This document shows, piece by piece, positions 22,659 to 33,041 of a stretch of DNA of 64,000 nucleotides. This DNA comes from Cycas panzhihuaensis. Taxonomy: Eukaryota; Cycadophyta. Each line of letters begins with the position of its first letter. Position 1 is the first letter of the stretch. The notes below the pieces were generated by a model. That model was not told the origin of the DNA. It saw only the letters and a list, made by a program, of their open reading frames with translations, and ran no database searches. The position numbers were made by a program, and so were the translations under genes. The stretch spans positions 224,385,741-224,449,740 of the forward strand of contig CM041465.1 in the NCBI GenBank assembly GCA_023213395.1, written 5' to 3'.

Positions 22659-24470
22659 ATGCCACTTAAAAGGCCTTTAAAGGATACTTCACCCAAAGGG
22701 AAAGAAACAAGCAGACAGAGGGCATTACGATGGTCAAAGGAGTCAAAACTGAGAAGAGCAAGGAGATTAAGTTTGCTGAACAACGAGACTAAGGGACAGT
22801 CCGTTGAAGAATCTGAGGCAAGTGGAGCCCAGACACCTCAAGAACAAGGAGAGGGAACTAATGGCGAACGAATGGTACTAACACCAGCCCTAATCAAGGA
22901 TGATCCGTTTAGCCCAGAATATGAAGAAAAACCAAAGGTGGATGAAGAATATAAAGACATTGTAACAAAAGAGGGAAGTATACCTGTGGAGGACAGTCCG
23001 AAGGACCTAAGTGACAGCGAGAAGAAGGCAGAGGAAGGTCCCTAAGATATTGGGAAAATAAGCTCACAAGATGACTTTTGAGGATTCATCGATGTGGATC
23101 CGATCAACATATATAACAAAGGACACCATTAACAATACAAGTGCTGTGTATTAGAACCTATACATCTTAAAACCCCATTTAAGAATCCGTTATTTGGGAA
23201 AGATAATATTGTAGTAAGCACTCCAAGTACATCTCCAAAGGAGAAGAGTAAAGGGAAGGAGACAAAATCCAGTAAGGAGGAGAAAGGGGAAGAATCACCA
23301 CCAGGTGGGACACCATTACAATCTTCCAAGATGGATGATTACAGAGATTTTGGGAAGTTGATTTTCAACGACACTTCGGATGTAACCGAACATGTATACC
23401 TCTTTCAAAATCTGATTGACGTGAAGAAGATTACAGACGAAGACGAGATAAAAGCCAGATTCGCTTGTACATTAAGGGGAGTACCGTTGGCATGGTACAA
23501 AGAAATAAATAAGAATGATTCATGGGCAAAAATAAAGAAATCCTTCGAGGAAAGATTCCAGAAATTCCGAAGCAACGAAGTGGTGGAAATTGCCCTTAGG
23601 GAAATTAAACAAAGGCCAGGAGAATCAGTGTTAACCTATATCAGTAGGATGAAAATCATTGCGCAGATGATCAATCTAGACGGTAATGCACCACAATATG
23701 AAGAATTATTTTGTCAGGGGACTGAATGAGAAATTGAGAGCTATGATGCATGCCCATCTGTTAAAGTCATTCAAAAATGCCCAAGAGTTAGCACTGGACT
23801 TTGAAATGGAGATGGATGCGCAGGCTGGAGGACACGACTCCCTCCTATTGAGACTACAAGAGGAAATCAGGGAGATCAAACAACACCAGTATAATCGACC
23901 CTTCTGCCAGGTGGGAGTAGCAGAAGAGGAATCATAATTAGAAGCTCTAAGAAAGGAAGTGGCGAGACTGAAAATAAGAAACAACAGAGAAGAGGAAACA
24001 ACAAAGAGAAAAGATCATGAAGGCAGAGTAATAAAATGGTGCCACATCTGTGAGGAAAGTTCACACACGACTAAAGAATGTGAACTCAACCCGAAAAATA
24101 GCGCATTGCACCAAAGGGATAAATGGTGCCACATATGCGATGTGGATACGCATATGACCAAAGATTGCTTCTAAAACCCAAGAGGGAAATCATACAGAGG
24201 ACGAGGTAGGGGTAGGGGAGGAAACCCACCTCAGAACGTTTATACAACGAGGAATACACAGGAGCCCTCGAGAAAAAAACAACCAATGGGAAGATGCCTC
24301 ATTTGTTTACAATTTAGGCACTGGAAATCTGAATGCCCAACCAAATGAGAATACGAACAAAAACCGTTCGTATGTAACGACTGTGGACCAAGTGAATATA
24401 AAACAGAGGACTGTAAAGGGAAAGCTAAAGCCACCAACCTAATGACAATTATATCGGAAAGCAAAAATGT
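22659..24470 (+). pseudogene. Gypsy-A2 gag with four CCHC-type knuckles
   Basis: A charged N-terminal region (22659-23330, with stops near 23043, 23080 and 23130) is in frame with the gag core at 23331-23729. The core has FNDTSDVTEHVYLFQNL, CTLRGVPLAWYKEI and KKSFEERFQKFRSNEVVEIA, as in retrotransposon gag. A frameshift near 23720 leads to FVRGLNEKLRAMMHAHLLKS. Downstream are CHICEESSHTTKEC, CHICDVDTHMTKDC, CLICLQFRHWKSEC and CNDCGPSEYKTEDC. Three fit CX2CX4HX4C exactly, and the fourth has Tyr for His. Most plant gag proteins have one or two such knuckles, which bind the RNA genome. Confidence 0.83.
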
Positions 24471-24859
24471 AAAACTCCAAAAGAAACAAAAGGAGAAAGA
24501 AGATGAAGGATATCTGAATCCGCAGACAGAAATAAATCGATTTAAACAAGCGAAACAAGTGCTGGAAGACTTAGCTCAAGAAGAAAGTACATTACCAATG
24601 GGGAAACCAGAAACTATGTATATGTAAGAAAAAACAAACAAAAAGAGAAAGATAAAGTACCAGAAGAACCAAAAGTACAGCCTCAAATGGTGCAAATGGA
24701 GGAGCTATTCAAAGGATTACCAGCTGAGGACATTCCAAGAATGTCACATTAATGGAAAATCTGGTAAAACAACTACAATTAACTATTCCCCTATGCCAAG
24801 TAATTGATTGGATTAAAGGAGGGATACTACAACGTGGAATCACCAAAAGTTTAAAAAAA

Positions 24860-25330
24860 GTGATGCCATCATTCGACATGGATCCCATGGTGACAATGGT
24901 GGTATTGGGAGAAACATTCCCGAAAGTAATTGTCGATGGGGGCACAGTCGTCAACGTACTACTTGCTTTGACATGGCGGAAACTGGGAAGCCCGAAACTG
25001 GAGGCAGCGACATATTCGTTAAAGTTGGCTAATGAATTATTAGTATGACCAGTGGGGAAGCTAGCCGACATCAAAGTCGATGTGCCAGGAATCATAGTAA
25101 AAATTGACTTTACGATCGTAGAAACAGAAAGGGAGCAACACCCTATCCAGCATTATTGGGGAGGCCTTGGCTATACAAGACCCAAGGCTCGCAAAATCGG
25201 AAGAATGTGACATTCACTTTATCGGATAATGGGAATAAAGTGGTATTACCAATGTTGGGGAGGAACTCCATTGAGATGATACCGCATTTAGGATCCAAAG
25301 ACGATTGTTGTAAGTGAAACGACATCCTCT
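24860..25330 (+). pseudogene. Gypsy-A2 protease
   Basis: A retropepsin-like domain follows gag: VVLGETFPKVIVDGGTVVNV (active-site region near 24945, DGG in place of D-S/T-G), then KLGSPKLEAATYSLKLANE. After a stop and a frameshift comes a segment of the LLGRPWL type near 25155. It would cut the polyprotein but is broken by at least one stop (about 25046) and one frameshift (near 25140). Confidence 0.72.
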
Positions 25331-25378
25331 TCCCTCGATGAAGAGAATCTCTATCATATTGCTGAAGAACCCACCAAA

Positions 25379-26299
25379 TTGATCGATCACCAAGAAGAAG
25401 AACCGGCTTACTTTGGAGAAATATGTAACTCTTCAGATGACGAAAATGGGATGAGATTTGTGGATTATTGGCTGCAAGACGTATACGAAGTCAATCCCTC
25501 ATCCTATAGGTGTAACCTACTTTCTCGGAATGTAACGGAGGATGTTGATATTAAATCTAAATCTGTTGATTATACAAGTGTTAATAATAACATTAAAAAC
25601 CTAGACCCAAACCTAAATCCCCCTTTTAACCCAAACCCTTATCCTAATTCACCTCCCAATACCCCAACCCCCTCTAACCCTAACCTTCCCTCTACCTCCA
25701 GTGTGAGTCTTGAGGTAGATTGCCCTTCCCCACCCCCATCCCAGCCCGAGGAAGGAAGTAACAAACCTTCCTCATCTTCTTTAGAGGTACACCTACCCAG
25801 GGAAAGATCCTTTTCAACCATCGGGGCCAAATCTGAGAAAGAAGAAAAGGAACTTGCTGAGAGTATCCCTAGAGATTCCGGTCTAGGAAACAAAATTGCC
25901 ACTTCAGAAGAAAGAAATCATGGAGAATACGTTGGAGATTATGTGAAGCCCTTTTATGAAGAACCACTATGTGGAATTTCCCATTTGATACATTGTAGAG
26001 AACATTGGTTGGAAGAAGGAATAATAAACCAAGATCAATTAAGGGATCATAAGAAGAAACTGACAAAGCATACTACACCAAGGAAAAGGCGAAAAAGGAC
26101 AAGGCACGACTGCCACGACAAGACATCGTATTTCAAGAAGGGTGATCGAGTATGGCGATTCGACAATAAATCCCAAACACCCCAAGGAGAATTGAAGATG
26201 CATTGGAAAGACCCATATATGATTGAGAAGGTGTACCAGAATGGCACTATTCAGTTGAAGAAACTATCGTGCCACCATCACCGAAATGGTCAAGGGTAG
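25379..26299 (+). CDS. Open fused frame: linker, Pro/Asn/Ser-rich tract and integrase tail
   Basis: This 306-codon open frame is a deletion product, not a normal gene. Residues 1-60 are an acidic linker (EEEPAYFGEICNSSDDENG). Residues 78-140 form a low-complexity Pro/Asn/Ser tract. The C-terminal third (from about residue 235) is the basic integrase tail: SYFKKGDRVWRFDNKSQTPQ, then LKMHWKDPYMIEKVYQNGTI. It aligns with the end of pol in Gypsy-A1 (about 2820-3000). RT, RNase H and the integrase core are missing between. Whether a protein is made is unknown. It is the longest open frame in the window apart from the Copia-B gag. Confidence 0.7.
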   Translation: MIDHQEEEPAYFGEICNSSDDENGMRFVDYWLQDVYEVNPSSYRCNLLSRNVTEDVDIKSKSVDYTSVNNNIKNLDPNLNPPFNPNPYPNSPPNTPTPSNPNLPSTSSVSLEVDCPSPPPSQPEEGSNKPSSSSLEVHLPRERSFSTIGAKSEKEEKELAESIPRDSGLGNKIATSEERNHGEYVGDYVKPFYEEPLCGISHLIHCREHWLEEGIINQDQLRDHKKKLTKHTTPRKRRKRTRHDCHDKTSYFKKGDRVWRFDNKSQTPQGELKMHWKDPYMIEKVYQNGTIQLKKLSCHHHRNGQG

Positions 26300-27155
26300 T
26301 AAACTGAAACCCTATATCAACTAGGGTGGAGCAGCTCACCAGCCGGATCAACTGGTTGTACTATAGCGCGTTGCATGAAATTGAGGCAAATCGAATTGCC
26401 TTGATACCAGAATGTGATCCAGTTCGGTATGGAAACAAAAATACAAAAAAAATGAAAAAAATAAGAAAAAACAACCGTAACTCATACCATATACATAAGC
26501 AATAAGAAGAATCATCAATAGCAAGGATATTATCAAGGATAACAAAGAATTCTGTCAAAAAATCTGACTTTTTTACATACATACCGGTAAAATACACTAT
26601 ACGTACCAGGAAAAGTATGTTACTAGGTACGCACTGTGTAAAATACATTATACATATCAGAAAAGTAGGCTATCTGGTACGCATTGTGTAAAATAAGACA
26701 AAATACACTTTGCGTACCGAAAAAAGTATGCTATCTGGTACGCAATATATAAAACAGGGCAAATACATTATGTATACCGGAAAAGTACGCTACGGGGTAC
26801 GCATAATTAAAAAGTGGATAAGTTAACTAGTTTACACTATGCGTATCCGAAAAAGTATGTCGTCGAAGTACGCATAGAAGAAAAGAGGCAAATAAGACAA
26901 AAGTATATATTACGTACCTGCAAGCATTCTCGCACAGTATGCAACAGGAAATCGAGCACAATTCCGTCCAGATTCTCAATAGCAAGCAACCGAGGAAAGC
27001 CCTTTCGATCCAGGGAGACAGAAGGACAAAATTCAGCCTCAAATCAGCAAGTATAAGTCCAGAAAACAGTGACCATACCAGCAAAGGTACGCACATAGGG
27101 TTCGTATCCATATTCCAGGTTATTTCGGTTTTCTCTCTGGAATCCCATAGCCAGC
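26300..27155 (+). other. Spacer between pol and accessory ORF of Gypsy-A2
   Basis: It aligns with the equivalent spacer of Gypsy-A1 (CAACTGG..GTTGCATGAAATTG and A-rich tract at 26420-26500). It contains the repeat array 26590-26881. No independent coding frame is recognised. Confidence 0.6.
26590..26881 (+). repeat. Array of about five units with facing GCGTACC / GGTACGCA arms
   Basis: Five imperfect units of about 50-70 bp follow the pattern AAAATACAyTATrCGTACC, GGAAAAGTATGCTAT, CTGGTACGCATTGTGT. In each unit the two ends are complementary, so each could fold as a hairpin. The same GGTACGCA motif is repeated in the LTRs of this element. Confidence 0.75.
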
Positions 27156-28200
27156 ATGAGGACAGCAGGTTGTCAGGAGACTTTTATACCCAGATTAAAG
27201 AAGGACCTCGAAGCTTTACCTTCTCAATTTCAGGCAAAGATTAAGCAAGCTGCTTGGGGAGAGTACATATACTGTAACCCTATGTACTACGACCCATAAA
27301 TTATGGAAAACATTTTAGCAGAATTAAAAAAGGACATGAGCAAAATTAAACTTGATGCAGAGATTGTGCATCTGATAACAGGACTTCCCAACGAAGGGGA
27401 AGCACCCATAGCGACCAAACGCTCGGAAGTGGACCGTGAGTTATGGTTAAAGGAGTTCTGCCAAGAAAACACACAACTGACTTCAGGTAGAATCCGTGTG
27501 GCAGACATAAAAGACATCCGATTACAGTGGATAGCAAAAGTTATTAATTCTAGGTTTTTATCAAAGAGAAAATTCACATACATTCCAGGGGGAATGATGC
27601 CAATACTATTGAAGATTCGCGATGGAGAGAAAATGGATTGGTCAGAATTTCTGGCAGAAGACATGCGGCAACAAATTCAGGAAATAATGACTCATCCTCT
27701 TTGCCACCCTTCATTGTTGCTAGCTATCCTGTTTTATCAATGTCCAAATGTACAATTGGTGAAAACAACCACTTCTTCAAAAGAACCACTCATTAAAAGG
27801 TGGGTGATTGAATTTCCAGATACAACACAGAATCAAGAAGTGAAAAGGAGGGTACAAAAGCAAATCAGTAAGGTTCTTAAATGGTTACAGCAGATCCCTG
27901 GGACACCTATTCCGCATCAAGCTAAACAAACCATAAGGAAAAGTAGCAAAAGAAAGAAGGATGAGGAAGACCCAGCAGAGGCAGAAGAAGTAGAACCTTC
28001 TCTACAGGAATGGGAAGACTTTCCACAGAATGGAAACGGAGAGACATCAGTACCACCCAAGCGGATAATAAATCCAATGATCATATAGCTAATTATGGAC
28101 ATGGAAGAAGGGTACAAAGGCGTAAATAGCAATCTTCAGAAAAAAATAAGAAAAAAGATGCAATAATTGCCACATTGACCCAAATCAATGAAGAAATTCG
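27156..28200 (+). pseudogene. Gypsy-A2 accessory ORF downstream of pol
   Basis: The likely original start is ATG at 27156 (MRTAGCQET), with one TAA at 27298. The frame is then open from 27303 to 28088 (261 codons). Blocks in order: IVHLITGLPNEGEAPIATKR, SEVDRELWLKEFCQENTQLT, LQWIAKVINSRFLSKRKFTY, GGMMPILLKIRDGEKMDWSE, HPSLLLAILFYQCPNVQL, a basic stretch KSSKRKKDEEDPAEAEEVE, and, beyond the stop and a frameshift, a coiled-coil tail (LTQINEE). It matches 3819-4903 throughout. It resembles the 'putative plant transposon protein' domain family by pattern. That is a recollection rather than a search result, and the biochemical role is unknown. Confidence 0.72.
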
Positions 28201-28313
28201 CCACAGGGGCTGGCCGTCAGACAGCCTTGAGAAGGGAAGGGGAAGGAATACCCCAAATTTTGAAAATTTTGTTGAGCAAGGATGCTCAAAAGCTTCATGT
28301 TGACCCGGATAGA

Positions 28314-29144
28314 TGTTGGAGCATAATGTGACAAGGCGGGCTATGGGCGTACTGGAGAAAGGTGAGTATCCTTGGGTATGCAGTGCGGACCGTGCAGAAT
28401 GCGTATGTAGCAAAAAGTGAAGAATCCAAAGACGTGCAGGTACGTATGATGTGTGTACCGGTAAAGGTACGCATAACGAATCGCACCTCCGTGCGTAACG
28501 CAAGCAAACAGGAATGGTACGCATGAGAAGACTTGACAGAAGGGAGCCTGGGATGACGTCAAACGTACGTATGTACGTACGGATGAGATTAAGACAACCA
28601 GTTAAGGAAACTAACCAATGGTTAGGAAGAGGTACGCTTGACTGAAAAGGTACGGTTATGACAGACAGTCATAACCCTTCGATAAAGGACACCAAGGAGC
28701 GTATTTATGAGGCTTCCCAAGGACCATTCGGTTAGGGTGAAAGCCAAGTATACCCACGCATTGGCACGGAGACCAAGACGCATGATAGCGACCTAAAGTC
28801 AGTATTCGATGGGTACCTCCACGCACGCATGTGACAGAGTTAGTGTATAAGGCTAGAATGCACAGGGAATGCATTCCAACACCTTGTGTAAAAGAACTAT
28901 TGCTTAATAAAATAAGAGTTACGTGGAAACTGTGTATTCTCTATGTTTGCAAGGACTGAATGTGGAATATGTGTTGATCTCTGTACTGTTGTGTGCCGTT
29001 GTGATATAATCATGTGGAAACATTAATAAATCTGTGAGATATATGTGGATAATGATGTTGACTGTGTCCTAAACTAGACTATAATCTGTGTAACCTTGAC
29101 AAGTGCACCCTTCCCACAAGTGCAGTGGGAAATCTAAGTCAACA
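28314..29144 (+). repeat. 3' LTR of Gypsy-A2
   Basis: It starts TGTTGGAGCATAATG and ends AATCTAAGTCAACA, 831 bp. It pairs with 21689-22519 with many small differences, so the insertion is not recent. Confidence 0.9.
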
Positions 29145-29190
29145 AGAGCACACGTCTTTGAACCTATAACAAAGCGAGATCCCACGTCCC

Positions 29191-29202
29191 TATCTGATAC
29201 CA
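29191..29202 (-). promoter_or_regulatory. Primer-binding site of Gypsy-C
   Basis: On the minus strand TGGTATCAGATA begins two bases after the end of the LTR at 29205. It is an initiator tRNA-Met type site, as usual for chromoviruses. Confidence 0.82.
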
Positions 29203-29204
29203 CT

Positions 29205-29543
29205 TGTAGTAGATTGAGTGTTTATTACTGCCTTCACACACAACTTCAAGTATTATCCAACATAGGCACAATGAAGAAGGCATTTCATGCATAGAGTAGT
29301 TATTTGTGAAATCTCTCAATGAGAAGATTCAATTGAATTGAAAAACACATAACAATCAATTACAAGAATAGGAAAAATTTATACAAGTGGTATGCAACCA
29401 TTCTAATGAGTTCCCACCTTTTCATATCTTTCACCATGTATCTTTTGATATCTCCCACCAAATATTCAAATGCTAACCTAGCCATTACATTTAATTAATG
29501 GCTAATTACTGTGGTTACTAACCAAGTTGCAAGAAGTGCAACA
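29205..29543 (-). repeat. 5' LTR of Gypsy-C
   Basis: TGTAGTAGATTGAGTG .. GAAGTGCAACA on the plus strand, 339 bp. The right two thirds match 9111-9345. Confidence 0.87.
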
Positions 29544-29684
29544 TATGACTTAAGTTACATAGAATGAGTGTGAACCCACATTCATATTACAAATAAATTA
29601 AATCTTAAAGCACCTAGAACTAATAAATTAGAAGTTATAATACGACAATGGTACATAATAAGTGAAATAGAGCCTATCAATTCA
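29544..29684 (-). repeat. 3' LTR remnant of element G
   Basis: TGACTTAAGTTACATAGAATG .. CCTATCAATTCA aligns with 36378-36520, the inner end of the G LTR. It was cut by the Gypsy-C insertion on its left. A purine-rich tract on the minus strand (TCTAGAGAAGAGA) adjoins it at 29685. Confidence 0.65.
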
Positions 29685-29716
29685 TCTCTTCTCTAGAGAA
29701 AATTGTCCTAAGTTTC

Positions 29717-30114
29717 CGTTAGAAGATAATGTTTAATGTATTGAGATGTAAGTTGTGTCTTAGGGTCAATAAGTTATAGTCCTAAGTATTATGTTAGGGT
29801 CTAAGGGTCATATCTTATAGTGTGGTTATGTGAGAAGTTAGAAGATCATTGGTCAGTTAGTAGGTGAAGAGTGAGGTTAAAGGTCATTTGTCCTACATGT
29901 AACTCATCTCGCCTTTGTATTCCTATCTATGTTGTATATATAGATAGGTGAGGTAGAGTAGGGATCAAGTCATCATTGAGACTCATGTTGAGTCTGTGGT
30001 GCAATAATATTCTGATGTAATCATCCATGACTTGAGTTAATACAATTTATGCTTTGTTCATTGATCTTGTTGATTTGTGTTGATGTTGAATGCTCTCCAT
30101 GTGAAAGTTTAACA
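29717..30114 (+). repeat. 5' LTR of element F
   Basis: It starts CGTTAGAAGATAATG (first T changed to C) and ends AAAGTTTAACA. It pairs with 33719-34122. Confidence 0.92.
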
Positions 30115-30129
30115 TGGTATCAGAGCCAA
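30115..30129 (+). promoter_or_regulatory. Primer-binding site of element F
   Basis: TGGTATCAGAGCCAA lies immediately after the LTR. A second, similar sequence TGGTATTAGAGCAGG occurs at about 30340. Confidence 0.9.
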
Positions 30130-32130
30130 GGTCACGTGTTCAATTCTCGGAGGGGACAACCTCGATAGAACGTCGGCATAGTAGTGTTCACCCGGGGCCT
30201 GATGAGGTGTGAAATTACAAGGAGTGGATCATCGAGAATAGGTCGTTGAGACGTTGATGCCTTGTGGGAGAGGTAATGTTACACACTTAGGCGGTCTTCA
30301 CTAACACCTCGAAGTTTTGGTGTAATGGTTCATTACAAGTGGTATTAGAGCAGGTTGATTGCCTATCATAGCATTGTGTAGGTTCACTATTTTTTGATGT
30401 GGGTGGAGGTGGCTCCATAGAGTCGATTGCTAGGAAGAAGTTCTTGGAAGGTGAAACCCTAAGGGCAAGCATTGATGCAAGACATAATTTTTATCGGGTA
30501 ATGTTAACCCTTTACCTTGTTATATGAAGAAGTTCGTTGAGATGAAGTTGTAGAACTAAAAAGTGATGATATATGGATGAACTTGATGGTCCTTGAATTC
30601 TAATTGGTAGAAGTGAAGGATCTATTCCGATGAATACCTGTTAGGGTTTGTTTTTGATCGGTGATTCTTCTATTTTCTCTCTGATTTTCGAAGCATACAT
30701 AATCTGTTTGTTGTAAGAACATTTACATGCATGAAGGAACCGTAGCCATGATAATTACTCCATGAAACTCTAACTGCTAAAGGAGATTCTGTGTATCCGA
30801 AATCCCTGTTGAAGATGGTGCATGAGGGAGAGCTATCCTTTTTCTAAAGCTAGTTGTTAGTAAGTTTATGATTGCTTTGAGTAGTGGTTCACGAAGTCAC
30901 CCTTGAAATGCCCTTTTAGACAAAGACTGTTGCAGGAGGTTGCTTCTTCACAGCCGTCAAAACTTGCATAGATGATAGCCCGGTTGTTCCAGCCCGAATG
31001 ATGTACTTTGCACTTGTTATCCAGTGGGGCATGAGTTCGACTGGCTAGAGAGGAAGCAGAGACGGAAGACACCTCACCTTGCCACGAGGTTTTGAAGACA
31101 GGGCCCATGGAAATCTGTATATGAAAAATAAATGCTGAACAGATTAATGACAAAAGGTTGTTGAAACCACCGCAGAGCGCTAGATCTGTCCCGCATTGGT
31201 GACCTTTCATCCCTACGACCAGACGCGGATGTTGACTCCCCCAGCAATCAAACACTCCAAACGGAAGGGACCTGGCAAAGGGTATCGACAGACAAAGACT
31301 TGAATCCTTGAATTCTTGAATTCATATCTCAGGGATTCCTTCATCTTGCTGGTGAAAATTCGGATCCACTGCTTAGTTTTATTTCAAAATACGAAAGCGT
31401 TATTCATCAATATACCTGCGTGACAGATGATTGATACTCTTACTAAAAAATATCGTGAATAACAATGAACAGAGTCGTGCTCGTTTGCATAGAGATGAAG
31501 ATTGCAGTTGCCTGTGCAACCGTGAGACTATTAGCATCGACAGATTAAAATTTTACTCATGCAGATTGAATGCAATTATTGCTTGATATTTCGTCGACGT
31601 TTATGCACAGATTTCTCAACATTAGGGCTTGAAATTTGCAATGGTTAAGGATTGATTTAATTGGATCTAATATTGATTTGAAATCCGCAGACTTGAAATA
31701 GATACAAAGTGAAATTTATTACTTTTGCAAACTCAAAATTAAAATCAACTAAATTGAAATGTATTTTGAGGTTCGTTAGCCCCTTTATTCACCAGCATAA
31801 GGTCACATGCAACATAAATGTGACCAAGGGTTACTTAGTCAAAGGGGTGTAAGGTCCATCCTATGTTGCTTTTTATCCTTAAGGAGATCATTGCATTGCT
31901 TTCGTAATATCTTCTCAACTAGGCATCCGTTTTCCAAATAGTCTAAGGTGTTAGAACTGTATTTCAGGGGCGAACATTTTGGTATGTGATTTGGAGATAT
32001 TTGCCATTGATTTAATAGGTTTATTTCAGGTTAAAGTGAGTACATCACTCAATCTCATATCATGGAGTTAAGTGATGTCATTGTTTTCGTAGCAGAGAAG
32101 AATGATTTTTGGATACAGAGAGTAACATAG
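30130..32130 (+). other. Long leader/interior of element F without recognisable coding
   Basis: About 2 kb separate the primer-binding site from the gag-like piece. No retroelement protein is recognisable here. Between 30600 and 31800 there is unexplained sequence with a 129-codon minus-strand ORF (30866-31255) and an opposing plus-strand open stretch near 30930-31040. A captured host fragment is possible but not shown. Confidence 0.45.
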
Positions 32131-32611
32131 CCTTGCCCAAATATGTTGGAACTAGTTTTCAAATTTGGAAAATCAAAATGGAATGTATATGTTTAAAAAG
32201 CTATGGGAAATTATTTTTGATGATCTTGCATCGTTTAATGAAGAAGGGGAGGAAATTTTCAAGAAGAAGAATAGAATAGCTATTGATGTGATGCTTGCAG
32301 CTTTTGACAAGAGAAACCTTCCTTCTTCTTACCAATTCCTTATTTGTACACTTAAAAACATTGACTTAGCTAAAGAGGCCTGGAATTTGTTGAGAGAAGT
32401 GTATGAAAAGAGTACTAAAGAAGTGCAGAAGGCTATCAGAAAGACTGACCAAAGAAAAAGGTTGAAGAGGAAAGAAAAAAGGGGGAATACAAATAATCAG
32501 GTTGATTCTGGTAAGGATGAAGTTCTTATAGACTCATCTGATACTCTTAAGAATGTTGAAAAGATGTGTGAACCTATTTTGAGGAAAGGTCCTCTACCAT
32601 TGAGGAAATAA
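32131..32611 (+). pseudogene. Element F gag-like fragment
   Basis: Near 32145 one frame reads GTSFQIWKIKME, the usual start region of copia gag. After a frameshift the frame 32165-32611 (148 codons) continues with LPSSYQFLICTLKNIDLAKE, AWNLLREVYEKSTKE and a basic RKTDQRKRLKRKEK stretch. It resembles the UBN2-type gag of copia elements but ends without a CCHC knuckle. Confidence in the family is moderate. Confidence 0.55.
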
Positions 32612-33041
32612 GTAAACATAATGATTATAAACCACGTACTAATGTAACAGATGAGTCCAATGATCACCATTTGAAACCTAAGGAAGAAGATAAAAATGAA
32701 GATTTGATCTCACCAAACACCTTGAGCCTTAGCATGTTGACAGGAAATACTGCATTAAAAATTGCTGAAAGGATGGAGATTAAAAGTGATCATCTTTTAT
32801 AGGTAGACACAACTACCTTGATGGAAAATTTGGATAATATCACCTTGATTTGTGTTGATAAATTTGTTGCTAGGTTTCAAACGTTGTCTGGTCACATGGT
32901 TGTTTGCACATGTACAAGACTTTGTATGATTACTTTGAATATGGCAGCATTTTCTATTCTTATCCTTGAAAAAATTTAGATTGTGTTAGCATATCCTTAA
33001 AAGGCCCTGGAAGATTCCATCAAAGAAAGGACATAGTTGGA

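Larger units (their letters stand above)
21689..29144 (+). mobile_element. Gypsy-A2: deleted Tat/Athila-like gypsy element
   Basis: LTRs of about 831 bp at 21689-22519 and 28314-29144 bound gag, a four-knuckle region, protease, a fused ORF, a repeat array and the accessory ORF. RT, RNase H and most of integrase are deleted between about 25320 and 26090, so it cannot move by itself. It is inserted in Gypsy-C between that element's primer-binding site and gag. I see no matching target repeats (left flank TTACC, right flank AGAGC), so one end may have been altered. Confidence 0.87.
9111..29543 (-). mobile_element. Gypsy-C: chromovirus-type Ty3/gypsy element split by two insertions
   Basis: Read on the minus strand it runs: 5' LTR 29205-29543, Met-type primer-binding site, short leader, [Gypsy-A2 insertion], gag-protease-RT 21688-18690, [element D insertion], RNase H-integrase-chromodomain 11097-9370, polypurine tract, 3' LTR 9345-9111. 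The coding sequence rejoins across D: RT/RNase H ends at ..GIGIS at 18690 and resumes as VLMQEKRPRAFDSRKL at about 11086. The 3' LTR lacks its far end, so a deletion joined it to Copia-0 and no target duplication remains. Confidence 0.88.

Noticed and set aside
28093-28562. Three overlapping minus-strand ORFs across the start of the Gypsy-A2 3' LTR
   Set aside because: The same frames are broken or altered in the 5' LTR copy (21673-21970), and they have no recognisable domain. They are shadows of LTR sequence.
21689-29144. Target-site duplication for Gypsy-A2
   Set aside because: The flanks TTACC and AGAGC do not match, so I do not claim one, although LTR pairing and the interior make the element boundaries clear.
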